From: an uncultured Pelagibacteraceae bacterium
GTDB taxonomy: Bacteria; Pseudomonadota; Alphaproteobacteria; Pelagibacterales; Pelagibacteraceae
DNA: 42,235 nucleotides
Direction: 5' to 3'
Assembly: GCA_902520685.1 (NCBI GenBank)
Contig: CABYPE010000007.1
Coordinates: 1 to 42,235, forward strand
Numbering within the stretch: position 1 is the first letter of the stretch; every line of letters begins with the position of its first letter. The notes below the pieces were generated by a model. That model had not been told where the DNA came from and did not search any database. It was given only the letters and a program-made list of their open reading frames with translations. The position numbers were made by a program, and so were the translations under genes. Below, one piece after another: positions 7,753 to 16,537 of this stretch.

Positions 7753-9082
7753 CTTTAATATTATAGAACAAAACAGCTAATCTAAAATAAAATATTCTTA
7801 ATTTTGGGAAAATAAATCTTTTGGGCAAACCTTTATAAATCTTTGATATATTTAAATCTTTACTGTTAGATGAAAAAACTAATTCTGATAACTGTTTACC
7901 AGTCCACGGAGCTGAACTTACACCAACTCCATGATATCCAAAACCATAATATATTTCTTCATTTTCTATTTTACCAATTGAAGGGGTTAATTTTTGAGAC
8001 ATAGCAATTAAGCCTCTCCAATTATAGTCTATAGAAATACTTGACCAGTCTGGAAAAATATTTTTTAAAAATTTTTCCATTATTTTTGACCTATTTAAAT
8101 TTGACTTATCACTTCCAATAAAATCTCCTCTTGTACCAAATAAAATCCGATTATCAGGTAACTTTCTATAATAATATAAAAGGTTCTTTGTGTTTGCTAT
8201 TGGTGAAAATGTTTTAAAATTATGAGAGTCAATTTCAGTTTTTGTTAATTTTCTTGTAACGATTATATTAGATATTACTGGTAAGATTCTAGAATTCATC
8301 TGAGGAACTAATCCTTCTTGATAAAATCCATTGGTTGCTACTACAATTTTTTTCGTTTTAACCAAACCCTCTTTGGTTCTAAGTATGTAAGAAGCATCAA
8401 TTTTATCAATTTCATTTACCAACGTATGTTCATATATCTTCAATTTTTTGGATATAGCATACCTAGCAATTCCATTTACAAATTTTAAAGGATTGATTGC
8501 AAAACCTGGTTTATATGAAAGAGCTCCAAATTGTTCTGTCCCACTATGACCAATTTTATCAAACTCTTCTTTAGAATAAATTTCAGTTTCTATACCAAAT
8601 TCACTTTTGTAGACCTTTGCTTGTTCCCTAATTTGTTTAAATTTGTTTGGATGATGAGCAAGGATAAAATTAGAGTCTCCTGTTACATCACAGTTGATAT
8701 TGTAATTTGAGATTATATCTTTTGTAAAATTTGATCCTTCTACTGCATTTTTAAAAAATTTTTTAGTTTCTTCTTTTCCATAAATTTTTTGTAATTTCTT
8801 AAAAGATGTTTTTATTGGTGGAAATGAGCAAAATCCTCCATTTCGAGATGAGGCACCCCAACCTATTTTGCCTGCTTCAAGTAAAATTACATCAAGATTA
8901 TAATTTTCAATAAGATTAATTGCACATAGTAAACCTGTATAGCCCCCACCTATAATAACAACTTCAGAACTAACATCCTTCGTTAATTTGTGTAAATTAA
9001 AATTTTCTTTTGTGGTTTCTTCCCAATAACTATCTACAGGTTTTTTAAAATTATAAATATCTGAGTGATAGATATTTTGCAT
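7736..9082 (-). CDS. FAD-dependent amine/amino-acid oxidoreductase (DAO family, PuuB-like)
   Basis: Flavoprotein of 448 residues. The N-terminal region SYWEETT precedes a GxGxxG FAD-binding strand (VVIIGGGYTGLLCAINL, about residues 41-57), then LLEAGKIGWGASSRNGGF, the pattern of gamma-glutamylputrescine oxidase (PuuB)-like members of the DAO superfamily. A second conserved block, YGFGYHGVGVSSAPWTGK, lies near residue 390. It oxidises a primary or secondary amine with FAD; the substrate is not readable. It lies five bases downstream of alanine dehydrogenase, in the same direction as the aminotransferase, so it may belong to that amine-catabolic operon. TauY, the large subunit of taurine dehydrogenase, is a similar-sized flavoprotein and an alternative, but no small TauX-like subunit is adjacent. 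Confidence 0.8.
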   Translation of the reverse strand: MQNIYHSDIYNFKKPVDSYWEETTKENFNLHKLTKDVSSEVVIIGGGYTGLLCAINLIENYNLDVILLEAGKIGWGASSRNGGFCSFPPIKTSFKKLQKIYGKEETKKFFKNAVEGSNFTKDIISNYNINCDVTGDSNFILAHHPNKFKQIREQAKVYKSEFGIETEIYSKEEFDKIGHSGTEQFGALSYKPGFAINPLKFVNGIARYAISKKLKIYEHTLVNEIDKIDASYILRTKEGLVKTKKIVVATNGFYQEGLVPQMNSRILPVISNIIVTRKLTKTEIDSHNFKTFSPIANTKNLLYYYRKLPDNRILFGTRGDFIGSDKSNLNRSKIMEKFLKNIFPDWSSISIDYNWRGLIAMSQKLTPSIGKIENEEIYYGFGYHGVGVSSAPWTGKQLSELVFSSNSKDLNISKIYKGLPKRFIFPKLRIFYFRLAVLFYNIKDKLNI

Positions 9083-9087
9083 ATTTA

Positions 9088-10200
9088 TTAGAGTATTGAT
9101 AAGGGCTCTATAAACTCATGACCAAATACATCAGCAACAGCTTTATAAGTCACATGACCTTTATGAACATTTAGTCCTGCTAAAAAATTCTTATCATCAA
9201 GTAAAGCTTTTTGATAACCTTTATTTGCTAGTTTAACTAAATAAGGAAGAGTTGCTTGATTTAATGCAAAGGTAGAAGTTCTAGGAACACCACCTGGCAT
9301 GTTGGCTACACAATAATGAACTACATCATCAACAATATAAGTTGGATTTCCATGAGTTGTTGGTTTACTTGTTTCAACACATCCTCCCTGATCAATTGCA
9401 ACATCAACAATAACTGAGCCTCTTTTCATTAATTTTAACATATCTTTAGTGATTAATTTTGGTGCTTCTGCACCAGGAATTAAAACTCCACCTACCACTA
9501 AATCTGCATCAGCAATTAATTTGTTTAGATCTATTTTATCGCTTTGTTCTGGAATAATTTTATCACCAAACATTTCTACAAGCTGTTTTAATCTTGCATC
9601 AGATTTATCTATGATATGAACCTTTGCTTGCATTCCTGTCGCAATTATTGCAGCGTTTTCTCCTACAACACCGCCTCCAAGAATTAATACATTAGCTGGT
9701 TCACCTCCAGGCGCTCCTCCTAACAGTACTCCTCTGCCTTTTTGATTTTTTTCTAAGCAATGTGCTCCTGCTTGTACTGACATTCTTCCTGCAACAGCAC
9801 TCATTGGCGCAAGTAATGGTAATCTTCCATTATCATCAGTAACTGTTTCATAGGCAATGTTGATGCTTTTTGATTTTATTAACCCTTCAGTTAATTCTTT
9901 TGCTGCTGCTAAATGTAAATAAGTATATACAATTTGGTTTTCTTTTATCATATCTACTTCAACTTTTTGTGGCTCTTTTACTTTAACAATGATTTCAGCA
10001 TCGTTAAAAATATCAGCTGCAGTGTTCACAATTTTAGCTCCAGCATTTAGATATTGATCATTTTCAAAACCCGCTTCAAATCCACCATTGTTTTCAACTA
10101 AAACTTTATGACCTTCTGAAACTAAAGTTTTTACACTTTCAGGTGTTAATCCAATTCTGTTCTCTTGAGGTTTTATCTCTTTTGGTACTCCGATAATCAT
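9088..10200 (-). CDS. ald: Alanine dehydrogenase
   Basis: NAD-dependent L-alanine dehydrogenase (alanine to pyruvate plus ammonium) of 370 residues, the standard length. It begins with MIIGVPKEIKPQENRIGLTP, carries VKVKEPQ (substrate Lys, near residue 74) and TYLHLAAA (catalytic His, near 95). The NAD Rossmann strand is VLILGGGVVGENAA (about residues 168-181), and DVAIDQGGCVETS follows near 270. It lies 41 bases downstream of the omega-aminotransferase on the same strand. The pairing is typical of pathways where an amine is transaminated onto pyruvate and the resulting alanine is oxidised to regenerate pyruvate, as in bacterial taurine breakdown. Confidence 0.96.
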   Translation of the reverse strand: MIIGVPKEIKPQENRIGLTPESVKTLVSEGHKVLVENNGGFEAGFENDQYLNAGAKIVNTAADIFNDAEIIVKVKEPQKVEVDMIKENQIVYTYLHLAAAKELTEGLIKSKSINIAYETVTDDNGRLPLLAPMSAVAGRMSVQAGAHCLEKNQKGRGVLLGGAPGGEPANVLILGGGVVGENAAIIATGMQAKVHIIDKSDARLKQLVEMFGDKIIPEQSDKIDLNKLIADADLVVGGVLIPGAEAPKLITKDMLKLMKRGSVIVDVAIDQGGCVETSKPTTHGNPTYIVDDVVHYCVANMPGGVPRTSTFALNQATLPYLVKLANKGYQKALLDDKNFLAGLNVHKGHVTYKAVADVFGHEFIEPLSIL

Positions 10201-10241
10201 AGTTATCTCTGTAATTTATAAACTGATAATTTGTTTACTAA

Positions 10242-11588
10242 TTAGTTTTTTTGATTTTTTTGGTAATTAGTAATACCTGTTCTTAATTTATCAATAATTT
10301 CATCAATATGTTTTTCTTCACATATAAATTGTGGAGCAATGATTAAACAATCACCAGTTGCTTTAAAATTAACACCAGCTTCATAACATGATTTGAAACA
10401 TTCATAACCAGCTTTACCTGGTTTTGTATTCAACTTCATATCAATTCCTCCCATCATTCCATATCCTCTTATATTATCTACAGCTTCTAAATCTTGAAGA
10501 GAGAATAAACCTTTTTGAAAATATGGTGCTAAATTTTTTGCTCTATTAAAAATATCATCTTTTTCAAAAATATCTTGAACTGCTAATGCTGCTGCAACAG
10601 CGACTGGAATTCCTGAGTAAGTATAGCCATGAAACAATTCAACAGCTCCTGTTGGTGAAGCATCCATTACTGCATCATAAATACTATCATTACATGCTAC
10701 AACGCCCATTGGAACAACTCCATTAGTTGTGGCTTTTGCCATTGTCATAATGTCGGGTGTTACACCAAACTCATGTGCACCAAACTTAGATCCCGTTCTA
10801 CCCCATCCTGTAATTACTTCATCAAAAATTAAAAGTATTCCATGCTTGTCACAGATTTCTCTTAGTTTTTGTAAATACCCTTTTGGTGGAACTAATGTTC
10901 CTGTTGATCCTGCTATTGGTTCAACAATACAAGCGGCAATATTTTCACCACCAAAGTTTTGACAAATAGTTTCTAAATCATTTGCTAAATAATCTCCTGT
11001 TTCAGGCTGGCCACTTACAAATTTGTGTTCTGGCAAATGAGTGTGTCTAATATGTTGAACACCTGGCATTAAAATACTTGCAAATGTTTTTACATTATTA
11101 ACCATTCCACCAACTGAAACACAGCCTATGTTCATTCCATGATAGCCACGTTCCCTTCCTACAAACCTAAATCTTTGCGCATCTCCTTTTGCTCTATGAT
11201 ATGCAACGGCGATTTTAATAGCCGTCTCAACTGCAGTGGATCCGCAAATTGTAAAAAACATTTTATTTAAATCACCTGGTGTATGTTTTGCTATTTTTGA
11301 GGCAAGTTCGAAAGATCCTCCAAAACCTTGTTGAAAAGGTTGAGCATAATCTAAAGTATCTAATTGTTTCGTTACAGCTTCTGTAATCTCTTTTCTTCCA
11401 TGACCTAAAGGGTTACAAAATAATCCAGAGCTTGCATCAATTTGAGTTTTTCCATGATGGGTTTTTAAATAAACTCCCTTAGCTTCAGTAATTAATCTTG
11501 GATTTGCTTTAAAATCTTTATTTGATGTAAAAGGCATCCAATGTTCATTTAAAGAATTCGGGACTGAAATTCTATTTTCTGAGCTCAT
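10242..11588 (-). CDS. Class III omega-amino acid:pyruvate aminotransferase (taurine or beta-alanine type)
   Basis: PLP-dependent aminotransferase of 448 residues. Family marks are the N-terminal HWMPFTSNKDF (the pattern of omega-amino acid:pyruvate enzymes), the phosphate-binding CGSTAVETAIKIA near residue 115, YHGMNIG near 150, LLIFDEVITGWGRTG near 250 and the PLP lysine in TMAKATTNG near 283. Such enzymes move the amino group of taurine, beta-alanine, GABA or similar compounds to pyruvate. Downstream alanine dehydrogenase and the divergent TauABC-type importer, with 178 bases between, favour taurine:pyruvate aminotransferase (Tpa), giving sulfoacetaldehyde. Beta-alanine or hypotaurine remain possible. 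No Xsc gene is in the window to settle the fate of sulfoacetaldehyde. Confidence 0.85.
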   Translation of the reverse strand: MSSENRISVPNSLNEHWMPFTSNKDFKANPRLITEAKGVYLKTHHGKTQIDASSGLFCNPLGHGRKEITEAVTKQLDTLDYAQPFQQGFGGSFELASKIAKHTPGDLNKMFFTICGSTAVETAIKIAVAYHRAKGDAQRFRFVGRERGYHGMNIGCVSVGGMVNNVKTFASILMPGVQHIRHTHLPEHKFVSGQPETGDYLANDLETICQNFGGENIAACIVEPIAGSTGTLVPPKGYLQKLREICDKHGILLIFDEVITGWGRTGSKFGAHEFGVTPDIMTMAKATTNGVVPMGVVACNDSIYDAVMDASPTGAVELFHGYTYSGIPVAVAAALAVQDIFEKDDIFNRAKNLAPYFQKGLFSLQDLEAVDNIRGYGMMGGIDMKLNTKPGKAGYECFKSCYEAGVNFKATGDCLIIAPQFICEEKHIDEIIDKLRTGITNYQKNQKN

Positions 11589-11663
11589 AAGTATTTTTTT
11601 TGTAGTTAAAATTATAATTCAAATTCTCTTTAGACTAAAATAAATACATTAACTACAACATTA

Positions 11664-11692
11664 TTGACACAACTTCAGATTGAATAAACTAT
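11664..11692 (+). promoter_or_regulatory. Putative sigma70-type promoter for the taurine-type transporter
   Basis: A perfect -35 hexamer TTGACA (11664-11669) is followed, with 17-base spacing, by AACTAT (11687-11692), a weak -10. It lies about 75 bases before the binding-protein start, in the 178-base divergent region between the aminotransferase and the transporter. A Shine-Dalgarno AGAGGA precedes the ATG at 11767. The rest of the region is AT-rich, and I saw no clear operator. Confidence 0.4.
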
Positions 11693-11766
11693 TTTTTTTG
11701 TTTTACTTAGGTCGAAAATTCAAATTAAATAAGCCTAATTTATATAAATCAACAAGAGGATAAATA

Positions 11767-12708
11767 ATGAAAAAAATATTAAGCTTTATTCTTGGAAGTA
11801 TATTTGCACTTAACTTAAGTATTTCAGTAGCAAATTCTGCTGCCAATGAAGTTAGAGTTGCATACTTTCTAGAATGGCCAAGTCCAAATCTAGAAGAAAT
11901 GATAAAAAAAGGTTATTCAAAAGCTATGGGAGTTCCAGTTAAATGGACAACTTTTTCTAATGGTGGAGCGATGACTGATGCAATGTTAGCTGGTGATATT
12001 GATATTTCTTACTCACAAGGATTAGTACCTTTTATCAATGCCGTAAAATCTAAAGCACCAATTAAATTAGTTGATGTTGCTATGGAATACGGAATGGGAG
12101 GAACAACTTGTGTTACTTCTAATGCTTCTGGAATTACAAAAGCGAATGGTTCTGAATTAGAAGGCAAAAAGGTAGCTGTTCCCCTTGGAACAATGGCTGA
12201 ATACGTTTTTGATGAAAGTATGAAAGTAATTGGAGCTGACAGAGATAAAATGGATATCATTCAAATGGATCCACCAGAAGGTGCGGCTGCTTTGGTAAGT
12301 GGTGATGTTGTTATGGCATGTTTGTTTGGTGGTAATTCAATTAAAGCAGCAACAGCAGTTGGAACTCGATTATTAACAGTTCAAGAAGCTAGAGATGCGG
12401 GAATACTTGGTATAGATATTACTTCAGTAACTACAAAGTTTATGAAGGAAAACCCAGGAATGCTTAGAACTTTCGTAGAAGTTACTCATGAAGCAAATGC
12501 AAGATATCATGCGGGTAAACATGATGTGAATGCATTATCTAAAGCTTCTGAGATGAAAGTTGCCGACTTGAAAGAAACTTTATCTGGAATGAAATTCTTA
12601 ACTCCAGAAGAGACTAAAGTATCTATGGAAAGTGGAAACTTACATAAATTTTTAGAAGGTATGGGCACTCCAAAAGGAAATGTCGATACAAGTTTCTTAC
12701 CTCTATAG
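11767..12708 (+). CDS. tauA: Taurine-type ABC transporter periplasmic binding protein
   Basis: Periplasmic solute-binding protein of 313 residues that delivers substrate to the ATPase/permease pair downstream. The signal peptide is about residues 1-25 (MKKILSFILGSIFALNLS, ending in NSAAN). The mature part starts with EVRVAYFLEWPSPN and holds the NMT1/TauA-like sequence SNGGAMTDAMLAGDIDISY near residue 65 and GKKVAVPLGTMAEYVF near 132. The size and the aminotransferase/alanine dehydrogenase neighbours point to taurine; sulfonates or nitrile-type compounds are bound by relatives. It is separated from tauB by a strong terminator hairpin, so it is probably made in large excess over the membrane parts. 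Confidence 0.82.
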   Translation: MKKILSFILGSIFALNLSISVANSAANEVRVAYFLEWPSPNLEEMIKKGYSKAMGVPVKWTTFSNGGAMTDAMLAGDIDISYSQGLVPFINAVKSKAPIKLVDVAMEYGMGGTTCVTSNASGITKANGSELEGKKVAVPLGTMAEYVFDESMKVIGADRDKMDIIQMDPPEGAAALVSGDVVMACLFGGNSIKAATAVGTRLLTVQEARDAGILGIDITSVTTKFMKENPGMLRTFVEVTHEANARYHAGKHDVNALSKASEMKVADLKETLSGMKFLTPEETKVSMESGNLHKFLEGMGTPKGNVDTSFLPL

Positions 12709-12729
12709 TTTTATAGGTAGTTAAAATTT

Positions 12730-12768
12730 AAATAGGCGCCAATTTAATAAATTGGTGCCTATTTTTTT
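12730..12768 (+). terminator. Rho-independent terminator/attenuator between binding protein and ATPase genes
   Basis: A 16-bp stem (12730-12745 with 12749-12764; only one G-U pair) encloses a 3-base loop, and a seven-T run at 12762-12768 overlaps the stem end. It lies 22 bases after the tauA stop and 26 bases before the tauB start. Partial read-through would give high binding-protein and low ATPase/permease levels. Confidence 0.88.
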
Positions 12769-12793
12769 AAAAAAATATCTAATATAAAATTTT

Positions 12794-13591
12794 ATGAGTG
12801 ATCTTGTTTCACAAAATCTAAATATGATTTTTAAGACTCCTAAAGGGGAAACAGTTCATGCATTAAAAGATTTAAATTTCACTCTTAAAAAAGGAGAGCT
12901 ATTAACAGTTCTCGGACCATCAGGTTGTGGTAAAACAACTTTATTAAACATTACAGCAGGATTTATTAGACCAACTTCTGGCAGTATCACTCTAAATAAT
13001 AATGAAATTGACGGTCCAGGTGTTGAAAGAGGAATGGTTTTTCAACAAGGAGCTTTATTTGAATGGTTGACAGTGGCCGAAAATGTCAATTTTGGATTAA
13101 GAATGAAAAAAAAAGATCCAACAGAAACTCAAAGAAAAGTTGATGAATGGTTAGAAATTGTTGGACTAAAAGGTTTTGGAAATACTCCAACTTATCAATT
13201 GTCAGGAGGAATGCAGCAAAGAGTTGCTCTTGCAAGATGTCTTATAAATGATCCTGATTTAATTCTGATGGATGAGCCATTGGGAGCTCTTGATGCGTTA
13301 ACAAGAGAAAAAATGCAGTCTTTAGTTTTAAAAATTTGGAAAGAAACTGGAAAAACAATTATTCTAATTACTCACTCTGTTGAAGAAGCATTACTACTTG
13401 GTGAAAGATTATATGTTATGGCCCCTCGACCAGGTCGAATTCATAAAGAATATAATCTACCATTTGCTTCAATGGGGCTTAAAGAGGATTTGAGAGAAAT
13501 CAAAAAAAATAAAGATTTTTCTGTTAAACGAGATGAAATATTAGAAATGATATGGAATATGGAAGAAGAAATTATGGGGAAAGAAATTTAG
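12794..13591 (+). CDS. tauB: Taurine-type ABC transporter ATPase
   Basis: Cytoplasmic ABC ATPase of 265 residues. Walker A is GPSGCGKTT (about residues 42-50), the Q loop is MVFQQGALFEWLTV (near residue 80), the signature is LSGGMQQRVALARCL (about 135-149), Walker B is LILMDEPLGALD (about 155-166) and the switch His is in LITHSVEEA (near 195). The protein matches the SsuB/TauB nitrate/sulfonate/taurine subfamily and hydrolyses ATP to drive import. Its stop codon is directly followed by the permease start, so the two are translationally linked. Confidence 0.9.
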   Translation: MSDLVSQNLNMIFKTPKGETVHALKDLNFTLKKGELLTVLGPSGCGKTTLLNITAGFIRPTSGSITLNNNEIDGPGVERGMVFQQGALFEWLTVAENVNFGLRMKKKDPTETQRKVDEWLEIVGLKGFGNTPTYQLSGGMQQRVALARCLINDPDLILMDEPLGALDALTREKMQSLVLKIWKETGKTIILITHSVEEALLLGERLYVMAPRPGRIHKEYNLPFASMGLKEDLREIKKNKDFSVKRDEILEMIWNMEEEIMGKEI

Positions 13592-15517
13592 ATGCTTACA
13601 CAAATAGTAACTTTTATAATATTCTTTGCTGTTATAGGCTGTATTCTTTATGGAAGACGATTAATAAGAACTGAAAAAGTTGATGCTGTTTTTGGAAACC
13701 CTGAAAGAGCATTAGGTGGAACTCACTGGATTATTGTTGGAAGTAGTTTTCTTATTTTTATTTGGCTTTATTATTCGTGGGATATTGCAAAAGGGTTTTA
13801 TCCAAAATCTGCAAACGAACTCTGTCAAGTAGCTAAGGTTAACGACTCATTACTAGGATTAAAATACCAATTTCCTATTGAGGAAAGAGAATTAAAAAGC
13901 ACTAATCAAATTAAGCAGGAAAACAAAAACCTTCAAATAATTCTTTTGGAGGTACAAAATTCTCAAGAACTTAATGATGAACAAAAAACAATTCTGATTA
14001 ATTTCATAAGTGAGACAAACCAATTAATTCCATTATTAACTAACGAAGATTTGCTTGAAACTGAAACTAAACAAAGAATAGATAATATAACTGGTAAAAT
14101 TAACCTTTTAACTGAAAATTTTCAAAAACCAGACTACCCATTAGAAACTGAACAAGAATTGAATGAAAGACTACAAGCTGTAAAAGAGGAAGGTGGTTGG
14201 GGTATAACAAAAATAAATGCTGGTTCAGGTTCAATAGAGAATACATTAGAAGTACCTCTAATCCCAGCAACAAATAGAGGTCTAAAATTTCATGCTGCAG
14301 CTCAAGAATTAAATTTAATAAGTGAAGAGTTTTTTAAATTACGAAACCATAATTCACAATTTAAAAATAAAATAAAAGAAATTAAAGATAATATTAAAAC
14401 TTATAGAAAAAGCCTGGATGATAGTGAAGAAATAGCCTCAACATATGCTAAAAATGTTGTCAAAATTGCAAGAAGAATAGAATTTGCAAGTATATACCCA
14501 CCAAACACTTTAGACAAAATGCAAAACGCTATTATTAAATTTGATAATGCACAACTACAAGCTCAAGGTGGGTTAAGATTCATTGATATCTTTTTATTCC
14601 CTGCCGGAACAATTGTTGCTAGTGGAGCAAATTGCTCAGAACAAGGTTCTGGAAGATGGCTTCCAAAACCATCTGATACATTTAACAAATTTATCTTGAT
14701 GTCAAAACCAAGTGTTGGGTATAAAGATGTTCCTCTTCTATGGATAAAAATGTTTGATATAAGCAACGTTGTTGGTTTTATCTTGCCTGATTTTATTGCA
14801 GATATTTTACCAGGCGAATATCCAATTCATAATAAAGATGGAATAGTTAAACAAAACTTTAAAGGTAGAGTTCTTAAAATTGTAACTGGTGATTTTAATT
14901 TATTAAAGGTGCCGGTTCCTTATGGACATATCTGGGACTCATTTATGAGAGTTTTCTTAGGATTAGTATTTGGAATACTTATAGGTGTTCCATTAGGATT
15001 GTTTATGGGGTTAAATAGATTTGCAAAAGGTTTTTTTGATCCCTTAATAGAACTCTATAGACCAGTACCTCCTTTAGCTTGGGCACCATTAATTATTTCT
15101 GTATTGGGAATTGATAATACAGGAAAAGTTTTTCTTTTATTTATGGTTTCATTATCAATTATGATTATCTCTGCTAGAGCTGGAGCATCTGGTACTCAAC
15201 TATCAAAAATCCATGCGGCTCATTCACTTGGTGCATCAAAGAAACAAATTTTAAGATATGTAATATTTCCCAACTCTCTTCCTGAAATATTAACAGGTAT
15301 CAGAGTTGCTGTGGGAATGTGCTGGGGTACTTTAGTTGCTGCTGAGTTTTTAGCTGGAACAACTGGTATTGGTTTTGTTGAAAATGTTGCAAAAAAATAT
15401 TTCCAATATGAAGTAATTTGGATCACTATTTTTATTATGGGAATGCTTGGATTATTATTTGATATAACTTTAAGAAAACTAATAGATAAATATATTCCTT
15501 GGCGAGGGAAAGGCTAA
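13592..15517 (+). CDS. tauC: Taurine-type ABC transporter permease with a long N-terminal extension
   Basis: Inner-membrane permease of 641 residues, more than twice the usual TauC/SsuC length (about 250-280). The classic BPD permease domain occupies about residues 440-641, with SFMRVFLGLVFGILIGVPLG, LYRPVPPLAWAPL and an EAA-type loop LGASKKQILRYVIFP (near residue 545). The first 440 residues are extra. They hold two early transmembrane helices (about 4-20 and 46-64), a Gln/Glu/Asn/Lys-rich coiled-coil-like stretch (about 100-310) and a hydrophobic segment around 345-360. The extension is probably periplasmic or membrane-associated. The gene directly follows tauB. Its stop overlaps, by four bases, the stop of the convergent glycosyltransferase gene. 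Confidence 0.85.
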   Translation: MLTQIVTFIIFFAVIGCILYGRRLIRTEKVDAVFGNPERALGGTHWIIVGSSFLIFIWLYYSWDIAKGFYPKSANELCQVAKVNDSLLGLKYQFPIEERELKSTNQIKQENKNLQIILLEVQNSQELNDEQKTILINFISETNQLIPLLTNEDLLETETKQRIDNITGKINLLTENFQKPDYPLETEQELNERLQAVKEEGGWGITKINAGSGSIENTLEVPLIPATNRGLKFHAAAQELNLISEEFFKLRNHNSQFKNKIKEIKDNIKTYRKSLDDSEEIASTYAKNVVKIARRIEFASIYPPNTLDKMQNAIIKFDNAQLQAQGGLRFIDIFLFPAGTIVASGANCSEQGSGRWLPKPSDTFNKFILMSKPSVGYKDVPLLWIKMFDISNVVGFILPDFIADILPGEYPIHNKDGIVKQNFKGRVLKIVTGDFNLLKVPVPYGHIWDSFMRVFLGLVFGILIGVPLGLFMGLNRFAKGFFDPLIELYRPVPPLAWAPLIISVLGIDNTGKVFLLFMVSLSIMIISARAGASGTQLSKIHAAHSLGASKKQILRYVIFPNSLPEILTGIRVAVGMCWGTLVAAEFLAGTTGIGFVENVAKKYFQYEVIWITIFIMGMLGLLFDITLRKLIDKYIPWRGKG

Positions 15518-16536
15518 ATTAATTTTAGAAATTTCCTTATATTTTTTATTTCATTTTCTTTAGAGAACTTTTTTTTAAGTCTATTATACTGATTTTTAGA
15601 ATAATTTTTTTTAAAGTTAATTCTACTAATTCTGTTAATGATGGTTTTAACAAAATTATTTATCTCACCTGAATTTATTTTTGTAAATAATGGTTTTTTC
15701 CAATATTCGTTCCCTCCTTCACCTGTGTATCCAATTACTTGATTTCCAGCTAACACGGCTTCCACAGGAGGCAATCCTAACCCTTCTAAGTATGAGAAAG
15801 ATAAGAAAATTTTAGATTTTTTAATTGATGAAATAAATTCTTTGTTAGATAAATTATGTAAATTTTTTAGGGTCCATTTTTTAGGTAGATGAGGTTTTAA
15901 ATATGAAATTACCAAATTGCTATGTTGAGGTAATTTTCTACTCGAATAAGTAATAATATTTCTTTTTGCATTAAAATTGATTTTACCAAAATCTACGTGA
16001 TATGAAATTTTTAAAATTTTAGATTTCATTTTTGGAAATTTAAGCTTTATACAATTACTAGTATCGCCAGAACTTGAAAGAATAAACTTTGCATTTTCAT
16101 AGGCTCTTAAAAGTTTTTTTTCATCATTAGTTGAATCAATTACATATCCATTTTGAACAAAGATAGCATAATTAATATTATTTCTTATTAAAAGTTCATC
16201 AGCAATATGTGCAAAAATTTCAGGTAAAATTATAAAGTCTCTTTTTTTATCGAAATTAAAATTTTGTTTGATATTTACCTTGTTATCAAACCATTTATAT
16301 TTAAAATTTTTAGAGTAAGTTATATCTTTAAATTGCCAGCCAGAGTAAATATTTCTTTTAATATTTAACTTTTTATTTATTGAGTCTCTAAATTTTGAAG
16401 ACTTTTTTTTCTTGATATGAACAACTTCTGAAGAAAAATTTTTTATTTTATTTATTATCTGAGAATAATTATAAATATATTTAGCACCACCAGATGGTTT
16501 TTTTTCTGCATGTGTAAAAAAAATAATATTTTTCAT
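15514..16536 (-). CDS. Glycosyltransferase, GT4-like
   Basis: Protein of 340 residues with features of retaining GT-B glycosyltransferases. The N-terminal nucleotide-fold start is IIFFTHAEKKPSGGAKYIY, and near residue 255 comes the E-x7-E type donor-binding motif EGLGLPPVEAVLAGNQVIGY, followed by TGEGGNEYW. It probably adds a sugar to a surface glycan or lipid-linked oligosaccharide. It is the last of three minus-strand surface-sugar genes, two bases downstream of the GT17 gene. The sequence is even richer in Lys, Asn, Ile and Phe than its neighbours. Donor and acceptor cannot be read. Confidence 0.75.
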   Translation of the reverse strand: MKNIIFFTHAEKKPSGGAKYIYNYSQIINKIKNFSSEVVHIKKKKSSKFRDSINKKLNIKRNIYSGWQFKDITYSKNFKYKWFDNKVNIKQNFNFDKKRDFIILPEIFAHIADELLIRNNINYAIFVQNGYVIDSTNDEKKLLRAYENAKFILSSSGDTSNCIKLKFPKMKSKILKISYHVDFGKINFNAKRNIITYSSRKLPQHSNLVISYLKPHLPKKWTLKNLHNLSNKEFISSIKKSKIFLSFSYLEGLGLPPVEAVLAGNQVIGYTGEGGNEYWKKPLFTKINSGEINNFVKTIINRISRINFKKNYSKNQYNRLKKKFSKENEIKNIRKFLKLI

Positions 16537-16537
16537 C

